From Psychrobacillus lasiicapitis (GTDB lineage Bacteria; Bacillota; Bacilli; Bacillales_A; Planococcaceae): a stretch of DNA of 64,000 nucleotides. The notes beneath the pieces were generated by a model that did no database searches, was not told where the DNA came from, and was given only the letters and a program-made list of their open reading frames with translations. The translations under genes and the position numbers were made by a program. The stretch covers positions 372,001 through 436,000 of the forward strand of contig NZ_VDGH01000002.1 in the NCBI RefSeq assembly GCF_006861795.1, given 5' to 3'. Below are positions 20,138 through 28,082 of this stretch, piece by piece. Positions within the stretch are counted from its first letter, which is position 1, and each line of letters begins with the position of its first letter.

Positions 20138-20235
20138 AACATTGCGCAAATCGATATTATCATTGCACGTATGATTACGAATGTTGCGCAAATGTCATAC
20201 AATGTTGCGAGTACCGACTAAAATGTTGCGCTTTT
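20138..20235. repeat. Five-unit tandem array of AATGTTGCGC with exact 21-bp period
   Basis: TTGCGC-like hexamers start at 20142, 20163, 20184, 20205 and 20226, each exactly 21 bp apart. The units read about AA(T/C)(G/A)TTGCGC followed by variable AT-rich sequence. The core is the reverse complement of the GCAAC core in the flanking arrays. Confidence 0.8.
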
Positions 20236-20315
20236 TTTATTAGGCACCTTTGCTCAGCAATATCTCAATAAGTGAAAGTTTCTCCCTTCACTATTATCCA
20301 ATTAATGGCTAAGGG

Positions 20316-20395
20316 CGATCAACCAGTCATAGAAAGCAACCAATTCTATTTGAAAGCAACTAAAACAGGATAAGAGCAACCAAATTACTAGCGAG
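20316..20395. repeat. Second GCAAC-core repeat array, about 20-bp period
   Basis: Units begin at 20319, 20336, 20356 and 20376 with (T/G)CAAC cores. The 16-mer GAAAGCAACCAATTCT also occurs in the first array (20098-20113), and GAGCAACCAAATTA occurs in both. The arrays are therefore related. Confidence 0.65.
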
Positions 20396-20740
20396 AGCGA
20401 AAAGCATCCGCTTGATTTGATTGTCGTGTTCATCTTAAGTTATCTCTCGCCACACCATTTATTGGAATATATTTACTAATGATATAAGTTATCGGTTCAC
20501 ATGGAACTAAGTAAATAGTAAGCTCTATTTTTTACATTGGAGGGAGCGGAAAATTGTTTGGTAATCTGATAAAACCTTCCTACTTTTTTTCCACGTAGTA
20601 AGAACTATCTTTTTAATCAAGAGTTTTTTTATTCTCTAATAGGGTAGACAATAAGATACATTATTTTCACTTTTCTATTAATTCAAAAGTTAAGTATTTG
20701 TGAAAATTGATACTTTTTGATTGATTTTTGGAGGTAATCT

Positions 20741-20898
20741 ATGCAAAAATTAACAATTGTGAAGAACAGACATTAAAAAGTCGAAAGTTAGCGAAAAAAA
20801 GGACAAAGTACCTATTAAAACGGCGTAAATTGAATAGACACAATGTAACGTTTTCATTACAATTAGATTATTATGATTTTCATAGATTCTTATTATAA
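20741..20898 (+). other. Possible small-protein gene with a frame disruption
   Basis: TTGGAGGT stands 5 bases before an ATG at 20741 that opens an 11-codon frame ending in TAA. From 20743 a different frame stays open for 52 codons to TAA at 20898, encoding a Lys/Arg-rich peptide (KSRKLAKKRTKYLLKRRKLN). One extra A in the A5 run after the ATG would join the two into about 52 residues. I recognise no family, and it may be chance. Confidence 0.25.
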
Positions 20899-20929
20899 AA
20901 ACATACAAGAGCAAAATGGGGTGAAATAG

Positions 20930-21325
20930 TTGGGTATATTTGGTGGGACAATATCAAATTTGGAAAGAGGACTGGCTTTCTCTGCTGCGAAACAAAAAAC
21001 AATAGCGCAAAATATAGCGAATGTTGACACACCGAATTACAAAGCGAAAAGTGTTAGCTTTAATGAATTTTTATCAGATGCAAAAAAAAGTACTATTTCT
21101 GCGAATCGAACAGAACAGAAGCATATGAATTTTAGCATGCAAGCTAGTACTTCTGGAGTGTTTGACTATAAAAACTTTAGATATAGCAACAATGGAAATG
21201 GGGTCGACATGGACAAAGAACAAGCGAACCTTGCGACCAATCAGCTTTACTATAATGCACTTGTAGACCGTGTGAGCGGAAAAATGAACACGCTCCAAAC
21301 AGTTATTAAAGGAGGAAGCAGATAA
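20930..21325 (+). CDS. flgB: FlgB, flagellar proximal rod protein
   Basis: This 131-residue rod component is assembled by the flagellar type III apparatus. The rod signature KTIAQNIANVDTPNYKAK is at about residues 23-40, and a C-terminal helix completes the fold. It starts with TTG at 20930 after GGGGTG, which yields MGIFGGTISNLE, matching the family start. It is the first gene of the fla/che operon and is joined to flgC by a one-base overlap. Confidence 0.96.
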   Translation: MGIFGGTISNLERGLAFSAAKQKTIAQNIANVDTPNYKAKSVSFNEFLSDAKKSTISANRTEQKHMNFSMQASTSGVFDYKNFRYSNNGNGVDMDKEQANLATNQLYYNALVDRVSGKMNTLQTVIKGGSR

Positions 21326-21786
21326 TGTCGATTTTTCAAGGGATGAATACAACTGCTTCTGCTTTAACGGCACAGCGCCTGCGTATGGATGTGATTTCTT
21401 CTAATATCGCAAACGTTGATACCACTCGTGCGAAATATGTCGATGGTGAGTGGCAGGCATATAGAAGAAAGACAGTCACACTACAACCGCAAGAAGGGAA
21501 ATTTTCGAATTTCTTAAACGTAGCGATGGGGACGGCAAATAAAGATAGCGTTGGACATGGGGTAAAAGTAACGAAAATCAACGAAGATACAGAAACTCCA
21601 TTCAAATTAGTATTTGATCCGACTCATATCGACGCGAATGAGGAAGGATATGTAGAAATGCCTAATGTGGACCCGTTAAAAGAAATGGTTGACTTAATAT
21701 CAGCCACTCGCTCTTATGAAGCGAATGTCACTGTTTTTAATGCGAATAAAGCAATGTTGTCGAAAGCATTAGAAATTGGAAAATAA
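21325..21786 (+). CDS. flgC: FlgC, flagellar proximal rod protein
   Basis: This 153-residue rod subunit has the conserved N-terminal LRMDVISSNIANVDTTRAKYVDG and the C-terminal heptad helix ending in NKAMLSKALEIGK. AAGGAGGAAG precedes the ATG within the end of flgB (TAATG overlap). Length and motifs are normal. Confidence 0.98.
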   Translation: MSIFQGMNTTASALTAQRLRMDVISSNIANVDTTRAKYVDGEWQAYRRKTVTLQPQEGKFSNFLNVAMGTANKDSVGHGVKVTKINEDTETPFKLVFDPTHIDANEEGYVEMPNVDPLKEMVDLISATRSYEANVTVFNANKAMLSKALEIGK

Positions 21787-21809
21787 GAAGAAAGAAGGTC
21801 TGAACGAAT

Positions 21810-22115
21810 ATGGCGATTGAATCTATTTCATTATTTAATCCTTCCCAAATAAATCCTGATTCTACAACTTCAAAGATAAGCTCCGCAGAAGCACAAGAAA
21901 AATTTGGCGATTTTTTGAAAAGCGCAATTGATTCTGTAAATGCAAATCAAAAAGCTTCTGATGTTGCAACAGAAAAATTAATCCGTGGGGAGAATATAGA
22001 ATTGCATGATGTTATGATTGCTTCACAAAAAGCAAGTATTACATTGAACGCAACTTTAGAAATTCGAAACAAAGTGATTGAAGCGTATCAAGAAATCATG
22101 CGAATGCCAGTATAA
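21810..22115 (+). CDS. fliE: FliE, MS ring-rod junction protein
   Basis: This is a 101-residue adaptor between the FliF ring and the rod. The C-terminal half (LIRGENIELHDVMIASQKASI and MRMPV end) is the diagnostic FliE segment. AGAAGG lies upstream of the ATG. It stands between flgC and fliF, as in B. subtilis. Confidence 0.97.
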   Translation: MAIESISLFNPSQINPDSTTSKISSAEAQEKFGDFLKSAIDSVNANQKASDVATEKLIRGENIELHDVMIASQKASITLNATLEIRNKVIEAYQEIMRMPV

Positions 22116-22171
22116 ACTCTCGGTTATCGCTAAATATCGAGCAAAATATTCACCATAACCGGAGGATACAA

Positions 22172-23761
22172 ATGAATGAGCGTATAAAAAAAATGACAAA
22201 TGATATAACCCTGTTTTGGAAAAGTCGAACGAAGACTCAAAAAGGGACAATGATAGGTAGTGTCGTTGCGGTTATCTTACTAGCTGCTATACTTACCTAT
22301 TTTTTAACAAGAACAGAATTCGTTCCCCTTTACTCGGACGTTTCACCTGCTGAGATAGGGCGCATAAAAGAAACATTGGATGCACAAGGAGTACCCAATG
22401 AGATTGCAGCTGGAGGAACTTCGATCTCCGTTCCTGCTGAACAAGTAGATGGATTATTGGTCCAACTAGCAGCAGAAGGATTTCCGCAATCAGGAATGAT
22501 TGACTATAGTTTCTTTTCTCAAAATGCTGGTTTTGGTATGACAGACAATGAATTTAACGTACTAAAATTAGCTTCTATGCAAACGGAACTAGCTAATCTG
22601 ATAAAAGGTGTAAAAGGAATCAAAGATGCTCAAGTAATGATTACATTACCAGAGGAGAGTGTGTTTTTAACACAAAGCAATGAGGCTGCAAGTGCTGCAA
22701 TCATATTAAATACGGAACCAGGATATCAATTTACAGAATCTCAAATCACGTCTTTATATAATTTAGTTTCCAAATCCGTTCCGAATTTATCAACAGACGA
22801 CATTACGATTAGAAATCAGTATTTAGAGTATTTTGATATGAAACAAGCAGGTAGTGGCGCAGGTGGAACAACTGTAACGGATCAAATGACGATTAAAAAG
22901 ACCGTGGAGCGCGACTTACAAAGACAAGTACAAACGATGCTAGGCACTTTAATGGGTCAAGACAAAGTAGTCGTTTCTGTCACAACAGATATCGATTTCC
23001 AACAAGAAAATAGGGAAGAAAATTTAGTACTACCTGTAGATGAAGAAAATATGGCTGGTATTGAAATAAGCGCGCAGCGTATTTCGGAAACATTCACAGG
23101 AAACAACCCGGTTGCGGGAGGGACGCCACAAGCAGAAGATGCTACAGATAATTTCACCAATTATGTAGAAGGCTCTAATGCTAATGGTGACTACGAAAGA
23201 ACCGAAGACATGATCAATAGTGAAGTAAATAGAATTCGAAAAGAAATTGTTGAAAGTCCTTATAAAATTAGAGATATCGGTATTCAAGTAATGGTGGAAC
23301 CGCCTAATCCTGAGGATGCTGCTTCTATGCCTACTGGTGTTGAAGGAGATATTGAACAAATTCTTGCAACGATCATTCGAACTTCGATTGATAAAGAAGA
23401 AGCAGGAGAATTAACGGAAGCCCAACTAGAAGAAAAAATTGTAGTATCTGTTCAACCATTTAACGGTAAATCTGTAGCGACTACAGAAACTACCTCTACA
23501 ATTCCTTGGTGGGTGTACCTTATAGGTGGAATTTCACTCGCAGCAATTATTCTACTCGTAATCTTACTCGTTCGTTCTAGAAGAAAAGAAGAGGAAGAAC
23601 AAGTGATTCTAGAAGAGCAAAGAGAAGAATTGAGAATTGATGATATTAATGATGAAAAAGAAACGGAAGCTAGCTTAAGACGAAAACAACTAGAAAAAAT
23701 GGCGAAAGACAAGCCAGAAGATTTCGCGAAATTGTTACGTACTTGGATAGCCGAAGATTAA
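22172..23761 (+). CDS. fliF: FliF, flagellar MS ring protein
   Basis: This membrane ring on which the flagellum is built has 529 residues. The first membrane helix is at about 27-47 and the second at about 446-467 (WWVYLIGGISLAAIILLVILLV), enclosing the ring-building motifs. The C-terminal tail (KMAKDKPEDFAKLLRTWIAED) is the FliG-binding segment. CGGAGGA precedes the ATG. A palindrome-rich repeat separates it from fliG, unusual inside this tightly packed operon. Confidence 0.98.
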   Translation: MNERIKKMTNDITLFWKSRTKTQKGTMIGSVVAVILLAAILTYFLTRTEFVPLYSDVSPAEIGRIKETLDAQGVPNEIAAGGTSISVPAEQVDGLLVQLAAEGFPQSGMIDYSFFSQNAGFGMTDNEFNVLKLASMQTELANLIKGVKGIKDAQVMITLPEESVFLTQSNEAASAAIILNTEPGYQFTESQITSLYNLVSKSVPNLSTDDITIRNQYLEYFDMKQAGSGAGGTTVTDQMTIKKTVERDLQRQVQTMLGTLMGQDKVVVSVTTDIDFQQENREENLVLPVDEENMAGIEISAQRISETFTGNNPVAGGTPQAEDATDNFTNYVEGSNANGDYERTEDMINSEVNRIRKEIVESPYKIRDIGIQVMVEPPNPEDAASMPTGVEGDIEQILATIIRTSIDKEEAGELTEAQLEEKIVVSVQPFNGKSVATTETTSTIPWWVYLIGGISLAAIILLVILLVRSRRKEEEEQVILEEQREELRIDDINDEKETEASLRRKQLEKMAKDKPEDFAKLLRTWIAED

Positions 23762-23872
23762 CTTTATTCTGCTGAATAAAGTTAAAGCCTCCGGCGGATG
23801 TCACAGATTTTGTAAGGAGTTAATTGCTCGCGCAATTCAAAATCTGGACGCAATTACGCTGTGGGGTAATTG
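23760..23872. repeat. Palindromic repeat module between fliF and fliG
   Basis: Three perfect hairpins lie in series: AACTTTATT/AATAAAGTT (23760-23783), CAGATTTTG/CAAAATCTG (23804-23846, enclosing AATTGC/GCAATT) and CAATTAC/GTAATTG (23851-23872). The 15-mer TCTGGACGCAATTAC recurs exactly in the cheA-cheW gap, as does AAAGCCTC. This is a dispersed intergenic repeat, non-coding. Confidence 0.8.
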
Positions 23873-23887
23873 ATTAGGAGGACCGCT

Positions 23888-24901
23888 ATGAATAAAAAAG
23901 AAAAAGAACTTAGTGGTAAACAAAAAGCAGCGCTCTTATTAATCTCTCTTGGGCCAGAAGTTTCGGCTTCGATTTATAAACATTTAAATGAAGAGGAAAT
24001 TGAGCGCTTGACCTTAGAAATTTCAGGAGTGAAAAAAGTAGAACCTGAAATAAAAGAAGATATTATTGAAGAATTTCATAATATTGCTCTTGCGCAAGAT
24101 TATATCTCACAAGGCGGTATCGGCTATGCGAAAACGGTGCTTGAAAAAGCGCTCGGTGCAGAACATGCTCAAGCGATCATTAATCGTTTAACTTCTTCAC
24201 TTCAGGTGCGACCTTTTGACTTTGCAAGAAGAGCGGAGCCAACGCAATTATTTAATTTTATTCAAAATGAGCATCCGCAAACAATTGCGCTGATTTTATC
24301 TTATTTAGAGGCACAGCAAGCGGGAATTATTCTTTCTTCATTGCCACAAGAAATGCAGGCAGATATTGCAAAACGTATTGCGACAATGGATTCTACGTCA
24401 CCAGAAGTAATAAGTGAAATTGAATCCGTGTTAGAACGGAAACTTTCATCCACAGTTACACAAGATTATACCGAAACTGGTGGAGTCGATGCAGTAGTTG
24501 AAGTGTTGAATGGTGTTGATCGTACAACGGAAAAAACGATTTTGGATGCTTTAGAAATTCAAGATCCAGAACTTGCAGAAGAGATCAAAAAACGAATGTT
24601 TGTATTCGAAGATATTGTTACATTGGATAATCGTTCGATTCAGCGTGTTATTCGTGATTGTGAAAACGAAGATTTACTTCTATCGATGAAAGTATCGAGC
24701 GAAGAAGTAAAAGATGTGATTTTCCGAAATATGTCTACTCGTATGGCAGAAACCTTTAAAGAAGAAATGGAATTTATGGGGCCAGTTCGCTTACGCGATG
24801 TCGAAGAAGCACAATCTCGTATCGTGACAGTTATTCGAAGATTAGAAGATGCAGGCGAAATCATCATTGCACGTGGTGGAGGAGATGACATTATTGTCTA
24901 G
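23888..24901 (+). CDS. fliG: FliG, flagellar motor switch protein
   Basis: This rotor protein couples stator torque to rotation and binds FliF and FliM. It has 337 residues from the ATG at 23888, which follows TTAGGAGG; upstream in-frame extensions have no ribosome site. Seen: the N-terminal LSGKQKAALLLISLGPEVSASIYKHL, the middle-domain EHPQTIALILSYL with its surface, and the C-terminal torque helix region with charged residues LRDVEEAQSRIVTVIRRLE. It overlaps fliH. Confidence 0.98.
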   Translation: MNKKEKELSGKQKAALLLISLGPEVSASIYKHLNEEEIERLTLEISGVKKVEPEIKEDIIEEFHNIALAQDYISQGGIGYAKTVLEKALGAEHAQAIINRLTSSLQVRPFDFARRAEPTQLFNFIQNEHPQTIALILSYLEAQQAGIILSSLPQEMQADIAKRIATMDSTSPEVISEIESVLERKLSSTVTQDYTETGGVDAVVEVLNGVDRTTEKTILDALEIQDPELAEEIKKRMFVFEDIVTLDNRSIQRVIRDCENEDLLLSMKVSSEEVKDVIFRNMSTRMAETFKEEMEFMGPVRLRDVEEAQSRIVTVIRRLEDAGEIIIARGGGDDIIV

Positions 24902-25664
24902 GATTTTCCGTGGCGTACAGGTAAATGAAAACAATGAAAAATTAAAGCCTATTGGAATAAGAAATCTTCATGTGAAAGAAGAATTAGATAGCGAACGACC
25001 ACTTTCTTTGGACATTTTATTAAAAGAAAGAGAAAAAATGATACAGGAAGTAGAGCAGGAAATTTCACAAAAGAAAGCTGCTCTAGAAATGGAAAGAGAA
25101 GCATTCAATCAGTCGATTGAAAACGAACGGAAAGCTTGGGATGAACAAAAACTGGCTTTTCAACAACAAGCATATGACGAAGCATTTACCCAAGGAGTGG
25201 AGGAAGGTCGCGAAAAGGCATTTTCTGATATGCAAAACGCCATACAAATTGCGAATGAAACTATACAAATAGCGCAAGAAAACGCAGCAAAATACTTACG
25301 GCAGCAAGAACAAGTAATATTAGAACTTGGCCTACGAACAGCTGAACGAATAATTGGAACCAAATTAGAAGAAAATGACGAAGTTTTTTTATCCATCGTA
25401 AAAAGAGGATTAAAAGAAGCGAGAGAGATGAAGGAAATAAAACTGTATGTCTCCTCCACTTATTTTTCCTTAGTGTCAAGTAATCGGGATGAACTTGCCT
25501 CTTTGTTTCCGGTAGACGTGCCTTTTATGATTTTTGTAGATGAAGATATGGATGCCACGGATTGTTTGATCGAAACAAATCATGGAAGAATCGTAGTCAG
25601 CATTGATGAGCAACTACAGGAGTTAAGACAAAAACTAGTTGGCATACTAGAAAGCATGGAGTGA
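24894..25664 (+). CDS. fliH: FliH, flagellar export ATPase regulator
   Basis: This 256-residue coiled-coil protein holds FliI at the export gate. A long charged helix runs about 45-120, followed by a globular domain with LELGLRTAERIIGTKLEEND (about 150-170). Two starts are possible. The ATG at 24885 abuts the GGAGGAG, while the TTG at 24894 has 9-base spacing and gives MSRIFRGVQV, so I prefer the TTG. It overlaps the fliG end by 8 bases. Confidence 0.9.
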   Translation: MSRIFRGVQVNENNEKLKPIGIRNLHVKEELDSERPLSLDILLKEREKMIQEVEQEISQKKAALEMEREAFNQSIENERKAWDEQKLAFQQQAYDEAFTQGVEEGREKAFSDMQNAIQIANETIQIAQENAAKYLRQQEQVILELGLRTAERIIGTKLEENDEVFLSIVKRGLKEAREMKEIKLYVSSTYFSLVSSNRDELASLFPVDVPFMIFVDEDMDATDCLIETNHGRIVVSIDEQLQELRQKLVGILESME

Positions 25665-25669
25665 ATGTG

Positions 25670-26992
25670 ATGAAAGCAGTCGATTTAGTTCAACAAATTT
25701 CCAATGTGCCTACATTTAAAAAATATGGCCGTGTAAATAGGGTTGTTGGATTAATGATTGAATCTCAAGGTCCTGAAAGCTCAATCGGCGATGTATGTAA
25801 AATTCATATCAACTCTTCTAAAAACGGTCATTCTGTCATTTTTGCTGAAGTAGTAGGGTTTAAAGACGAAATCGTTATTTTAATGCCTTACACCAATATT
25901 CGTGAAATATCGACAGGATGTTTAGTCGAAGGTACGGGTAGCCCGTTAGAGATAAAGGTTGGCCCTGAGTTAATAGGGAAAGTACTTGATTCGATGGGGA
26001 ATCCGATAGATGGAACTATGTTGCCAAAAGGCTTGATGACTGTTGGCACAGAGCAAGATCCGCCAAATCCTCTTACTCGTCCACCGATTGACGAACGAAT
26101 TGAAGTTGGAGTAAAAGCGATTGATGGAATGTTAACAATCGGAAAAGGTCAAAGGGTTGGGATCTTTGCTGGATCTGGTGTTGGTAAAAGTACATTGCTT
26201 GGGATGATTGCAAGAAATACGAATGCTGACTTAAACGTTATCGCACTTATTGGAGAACGTGGAAGAGAAGTACGTGAGTTTATCGAGCGAGATTTAGGGG
26301 AAGAAGGCTTAGCAAGATCAATTGTTGTGGCAGCCACATCAGATTCTCCTGCTTTAATGCGTATTAAAGGGGCGTTTACTGCTACTGCCATTGCCGAGTA
26401 TTTCCGAGATAAAGGGCTCAATGTCATGCTGATGATGGACTCTGTGACTCGCGTTGCGATGGCTCAACGAGAAATTGGACTTGCAGTTGGGGAGCCTCCT
26501 GCAACAAGAGGGTATACTCCTTCTGTGTTCTCTATCTTACCGAAGCTATTAGAGCGTACCGGTACCAATGAAAATGGAACAATTACTGCGTTTTATACCG
26601 TGCTTGTAGACGGTGACGATATGAACGAGCCGATTGCAGACACCGTCCGAGGTATTTTAGATGGGCATATCGTACTCGATCGTTCACTTGCCAACAAAGG
26701 ACAGTACCCAGCCATCAATGTACTGAAAAGTATTAGCCGGCTGATGAATCATATTTCGGATGAAAAACATAAAAAAGCAGCGGAACGTTTGCGAGATTTA
26801 TATTTTACGTATAACAAATCAGAGGATTTGATCAATATAGGTGCTTATAAGCGAGGAACATCCAGAGAAATAGATGAAGCAATACAGTATGAGCCTTTAA
26901 TCACAGCATTCCTAAAACAAGGCTATTTAGACAAAGTATCTCTCGCGTCCAGTGTAGATGAATTAGTGAAATTAGCAGGTGGTGGTTCGTAA
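25670..26992 (+). CDS. fliI: FliI, flagellum-specific export ATPase
   Basis: This F1-beta-like ATPase energises and unfolds export substrates. It has 440 residues from the ATG at 25670 (GGAG 6 bases upstream). Walker A GSGVGKSTL is at about 167-175, followed by IGERGREVREFI and Walker B VMLMMDSVTRVAMAQREIGLAVGEPP. It begins shortly after fliH and is followed immediately by fliJ. Confidence 0.98.
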   Translation: MKAVDLVQQISNVPTFKKYGRVNRVVGLMIESQGPESSIGDVCKIHINSSKNGHSVIFAEVVGFKDEIVILMPYTNIREISTGCLVEGTGSPLEIKVGPELIGKVLDSMGNPIDGTMLPKGLMTVGTEQDPPNPLTRPPIDERIEVGVKAIDGMLTIGKGQRVGIFAGSGVGKSTLLGMIARNTNADLNVIALIGERGREVREFIERDLGEEGLARSIVVAATSDSPALMRIKGAFTATAIAEYFRDKGLNVMLMMDSVTRVAMAQREIGLAVGEPPATRGYTPSVFSILPKLLERTGTNENGTITAFYTVLVDGDDMNEPIADTVRGILDGHIVLDRSLANKGQYPAINVLKSISRLMNHISDEKHKKAAERLRDLYFTYNKSEDLINIGAYKRGTSREIDEAIQYEPLITAFLKQGYLDKVSLASSVDELVKLAGGGS

Positions 26993-26993
26993 A

Positions 26994-27443
26994 ATGGTTG
27001 CCTATCAATATAAATTTGCAAAAGTGTTAAACATTCGGGAACAGGAAAAGTCCGAAACGGAAATTGCGTATAAAGAATCTGTCCATTCTTTTGAAAAAGT
27101 AGCAACGGAATTATATGAGCTATTGAAAAAGCAAGAAGATACAGTTGATGCGCAAAATGACCGTTTATCATCAGGGCTGTATATCGACCAAGTCCATCAT
27201 TATTCCAAATATATAGATGGACTCCAAAAAAGAATTGAAGTAGTTCAAAAAGAAGTCATACAAGCACGCACAAAGATGAATTGGTTCGAAGAGAAGCTAG
27301 TAGAAAAATCATTGGAAGTGCGAAAGTTCGAAAAGATGAAAGAAAAAGACTTTGAACAATTCAGGCAAGAACAACAACGACTAGAAACGATACAGTTAGA
27401 TGAGATTTCTTCTATAAAGTTTCAAAACAAAGAGATTAGGTGA
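26994..27443 (+). CDS. fliJ: FliJ, flagellar export chaperone-like coiled-coil protein
   Basis: This 149-residue, almost entirely alpha-helical protein links FliI to FlhA. The start MVAYQYKFAKVLNIREQEKSE is typical of Bacillus FliJ, and the rest is charged coiled coil. The ATG at 26994 is preceded by AGGTGGTGG within the end of fliI. Confidence 0.95.
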   Translation: MVAYQYKFAKVLNIREQEKSETEIAYKESVHSFEKVATELYELLKKQEDTVDAQNDRLSSGLYIDQVHHYSKYIDGLQKRIEVVQKEVIQARTKMNWFEEKLVEKSLEVRKFEKMKEKDFEQFRQEQQRLETIQLDEISSIKFQNKEIR

Positions 27444-27451
27444 GTAAAAGC

Positions 27452-28048
27452 ATGGCTAACCGGAACAAATCGAAGAAAAGCATTCTACAAGAAGAAAATA
27501 ATGCAAAAGGTATAAGCAAAATGAAAATGTTTTTTTATTGGTTTATCATTCCTTTGTTATTTGCTTTAGCTCTCCTACTAATTATTGCTCAAATATTGAA
27601 TGTGAATGTTTTTGAGAAAGCAAAAGAGTTAACCGGTGTTGGACAAACTGAAGTGGTAACAGAAGACTTAAAAACGGACAATCTTGAACAACGAGTTGTC
27701 TCTCTACAAGCAGAAATTCAACAAAAAGAGGCAGAAATAGGTCAATTGCAACAACAGATAGAAGACTCGGCAAAGTCAAATGAAGCGCTGCTAGTAGAAC
27801 AGGAACGACTACTTGATGAAATAGAAACACTTAAAAGAGAACAAACAAGCACGAAACAAGCATATAGCGAAATAGTTTCGACGTTTGAAAAAATGTCTGC
27901 TAAAGCGGCTGCTCCTGTCATAACGAAAATGAGTGACGCAGAGGCACTGCGCATACTAACTAGTTTAAAACCAGATACCGTAGCGAAAATTTACGAAAAA
28001 ATGACGCCTGAAGACGCTGCAAAATATACAGAGCTCATGGCAGAGTAA
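27452..28048 (+). CDS. ylxF: YlxF, MotE/MgtE-N-like membrane protein of the flagellar operon
   Basis: This 198-residue protein has a basic cytoplasmic N-terminus, one membrane helix (about 27-50, MFFYWFIIPLLFALALLLIIA), a coiled coil (about 75-140) and a C-terminal MgtE-N-like domain (SDAEALRILTSLKPDTVAKIYEKM). It corresponds to B. subtilis YlxF by position and layout. MotE proteins of this fold are periplasmic chaperones for the stator protein MotC in rhizobia; the role here is unknown. The ATG at 27452 is preferred over the GTG at 27440, since AGGTGAG has better spacing to it. Confidence 0.85.
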   Translation: MANRNKSKKSILQEENNAKGISKMKMFFYWFIIPLLFALALLLIIAQILNVNVFEKAKELTGVGQTEVVTEDLKTDNLEQRVVSLQAEIQQKEAEIGQLQQQIEDSAKSNEALLVEQERLLDEIETLKREQTSTKQAYSEIVSTFEKMSAKAAAPVITKMSDAEALRILTSLKPDTVAKIYEKMTPEDAAKYTELMAE

Positions 28049-28082
28049 TAACAGTTCTATTTGAAAGGAGGTGAGATAGTTC

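Larger units (their letters stand above)
19987..20929. other. Repeat-rich codY-flgB intergenic region
   Basis: This gap of almost 1 kb contains no convincing gene. It holds three short-period repeat arrays (20040-20115, 20138-20235, 20316-20395), a nested inverted repeat at 20663-20707, a CodY-like 15-mer at 20694-20708 and a short frame with a strong ribosome site at 20741. The promoter of the fla/che operon should lie here, but I could not pick out a convincing -35/-10 pair close to flgB. Confidence 0.8.

Noticed and set aside
20138-20235. CRISPR-like array
   Set aside because: The unit period is 21 bp with no constant repeat of 24 bp or more and no spacers. No cas genes are in the window.
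20540-20595. GGAGGG followed by a 14-codon TTG frame (FGNLIKPSYFFST)
   Set aside because: It is too short and without context; chance is the simplest explanation.
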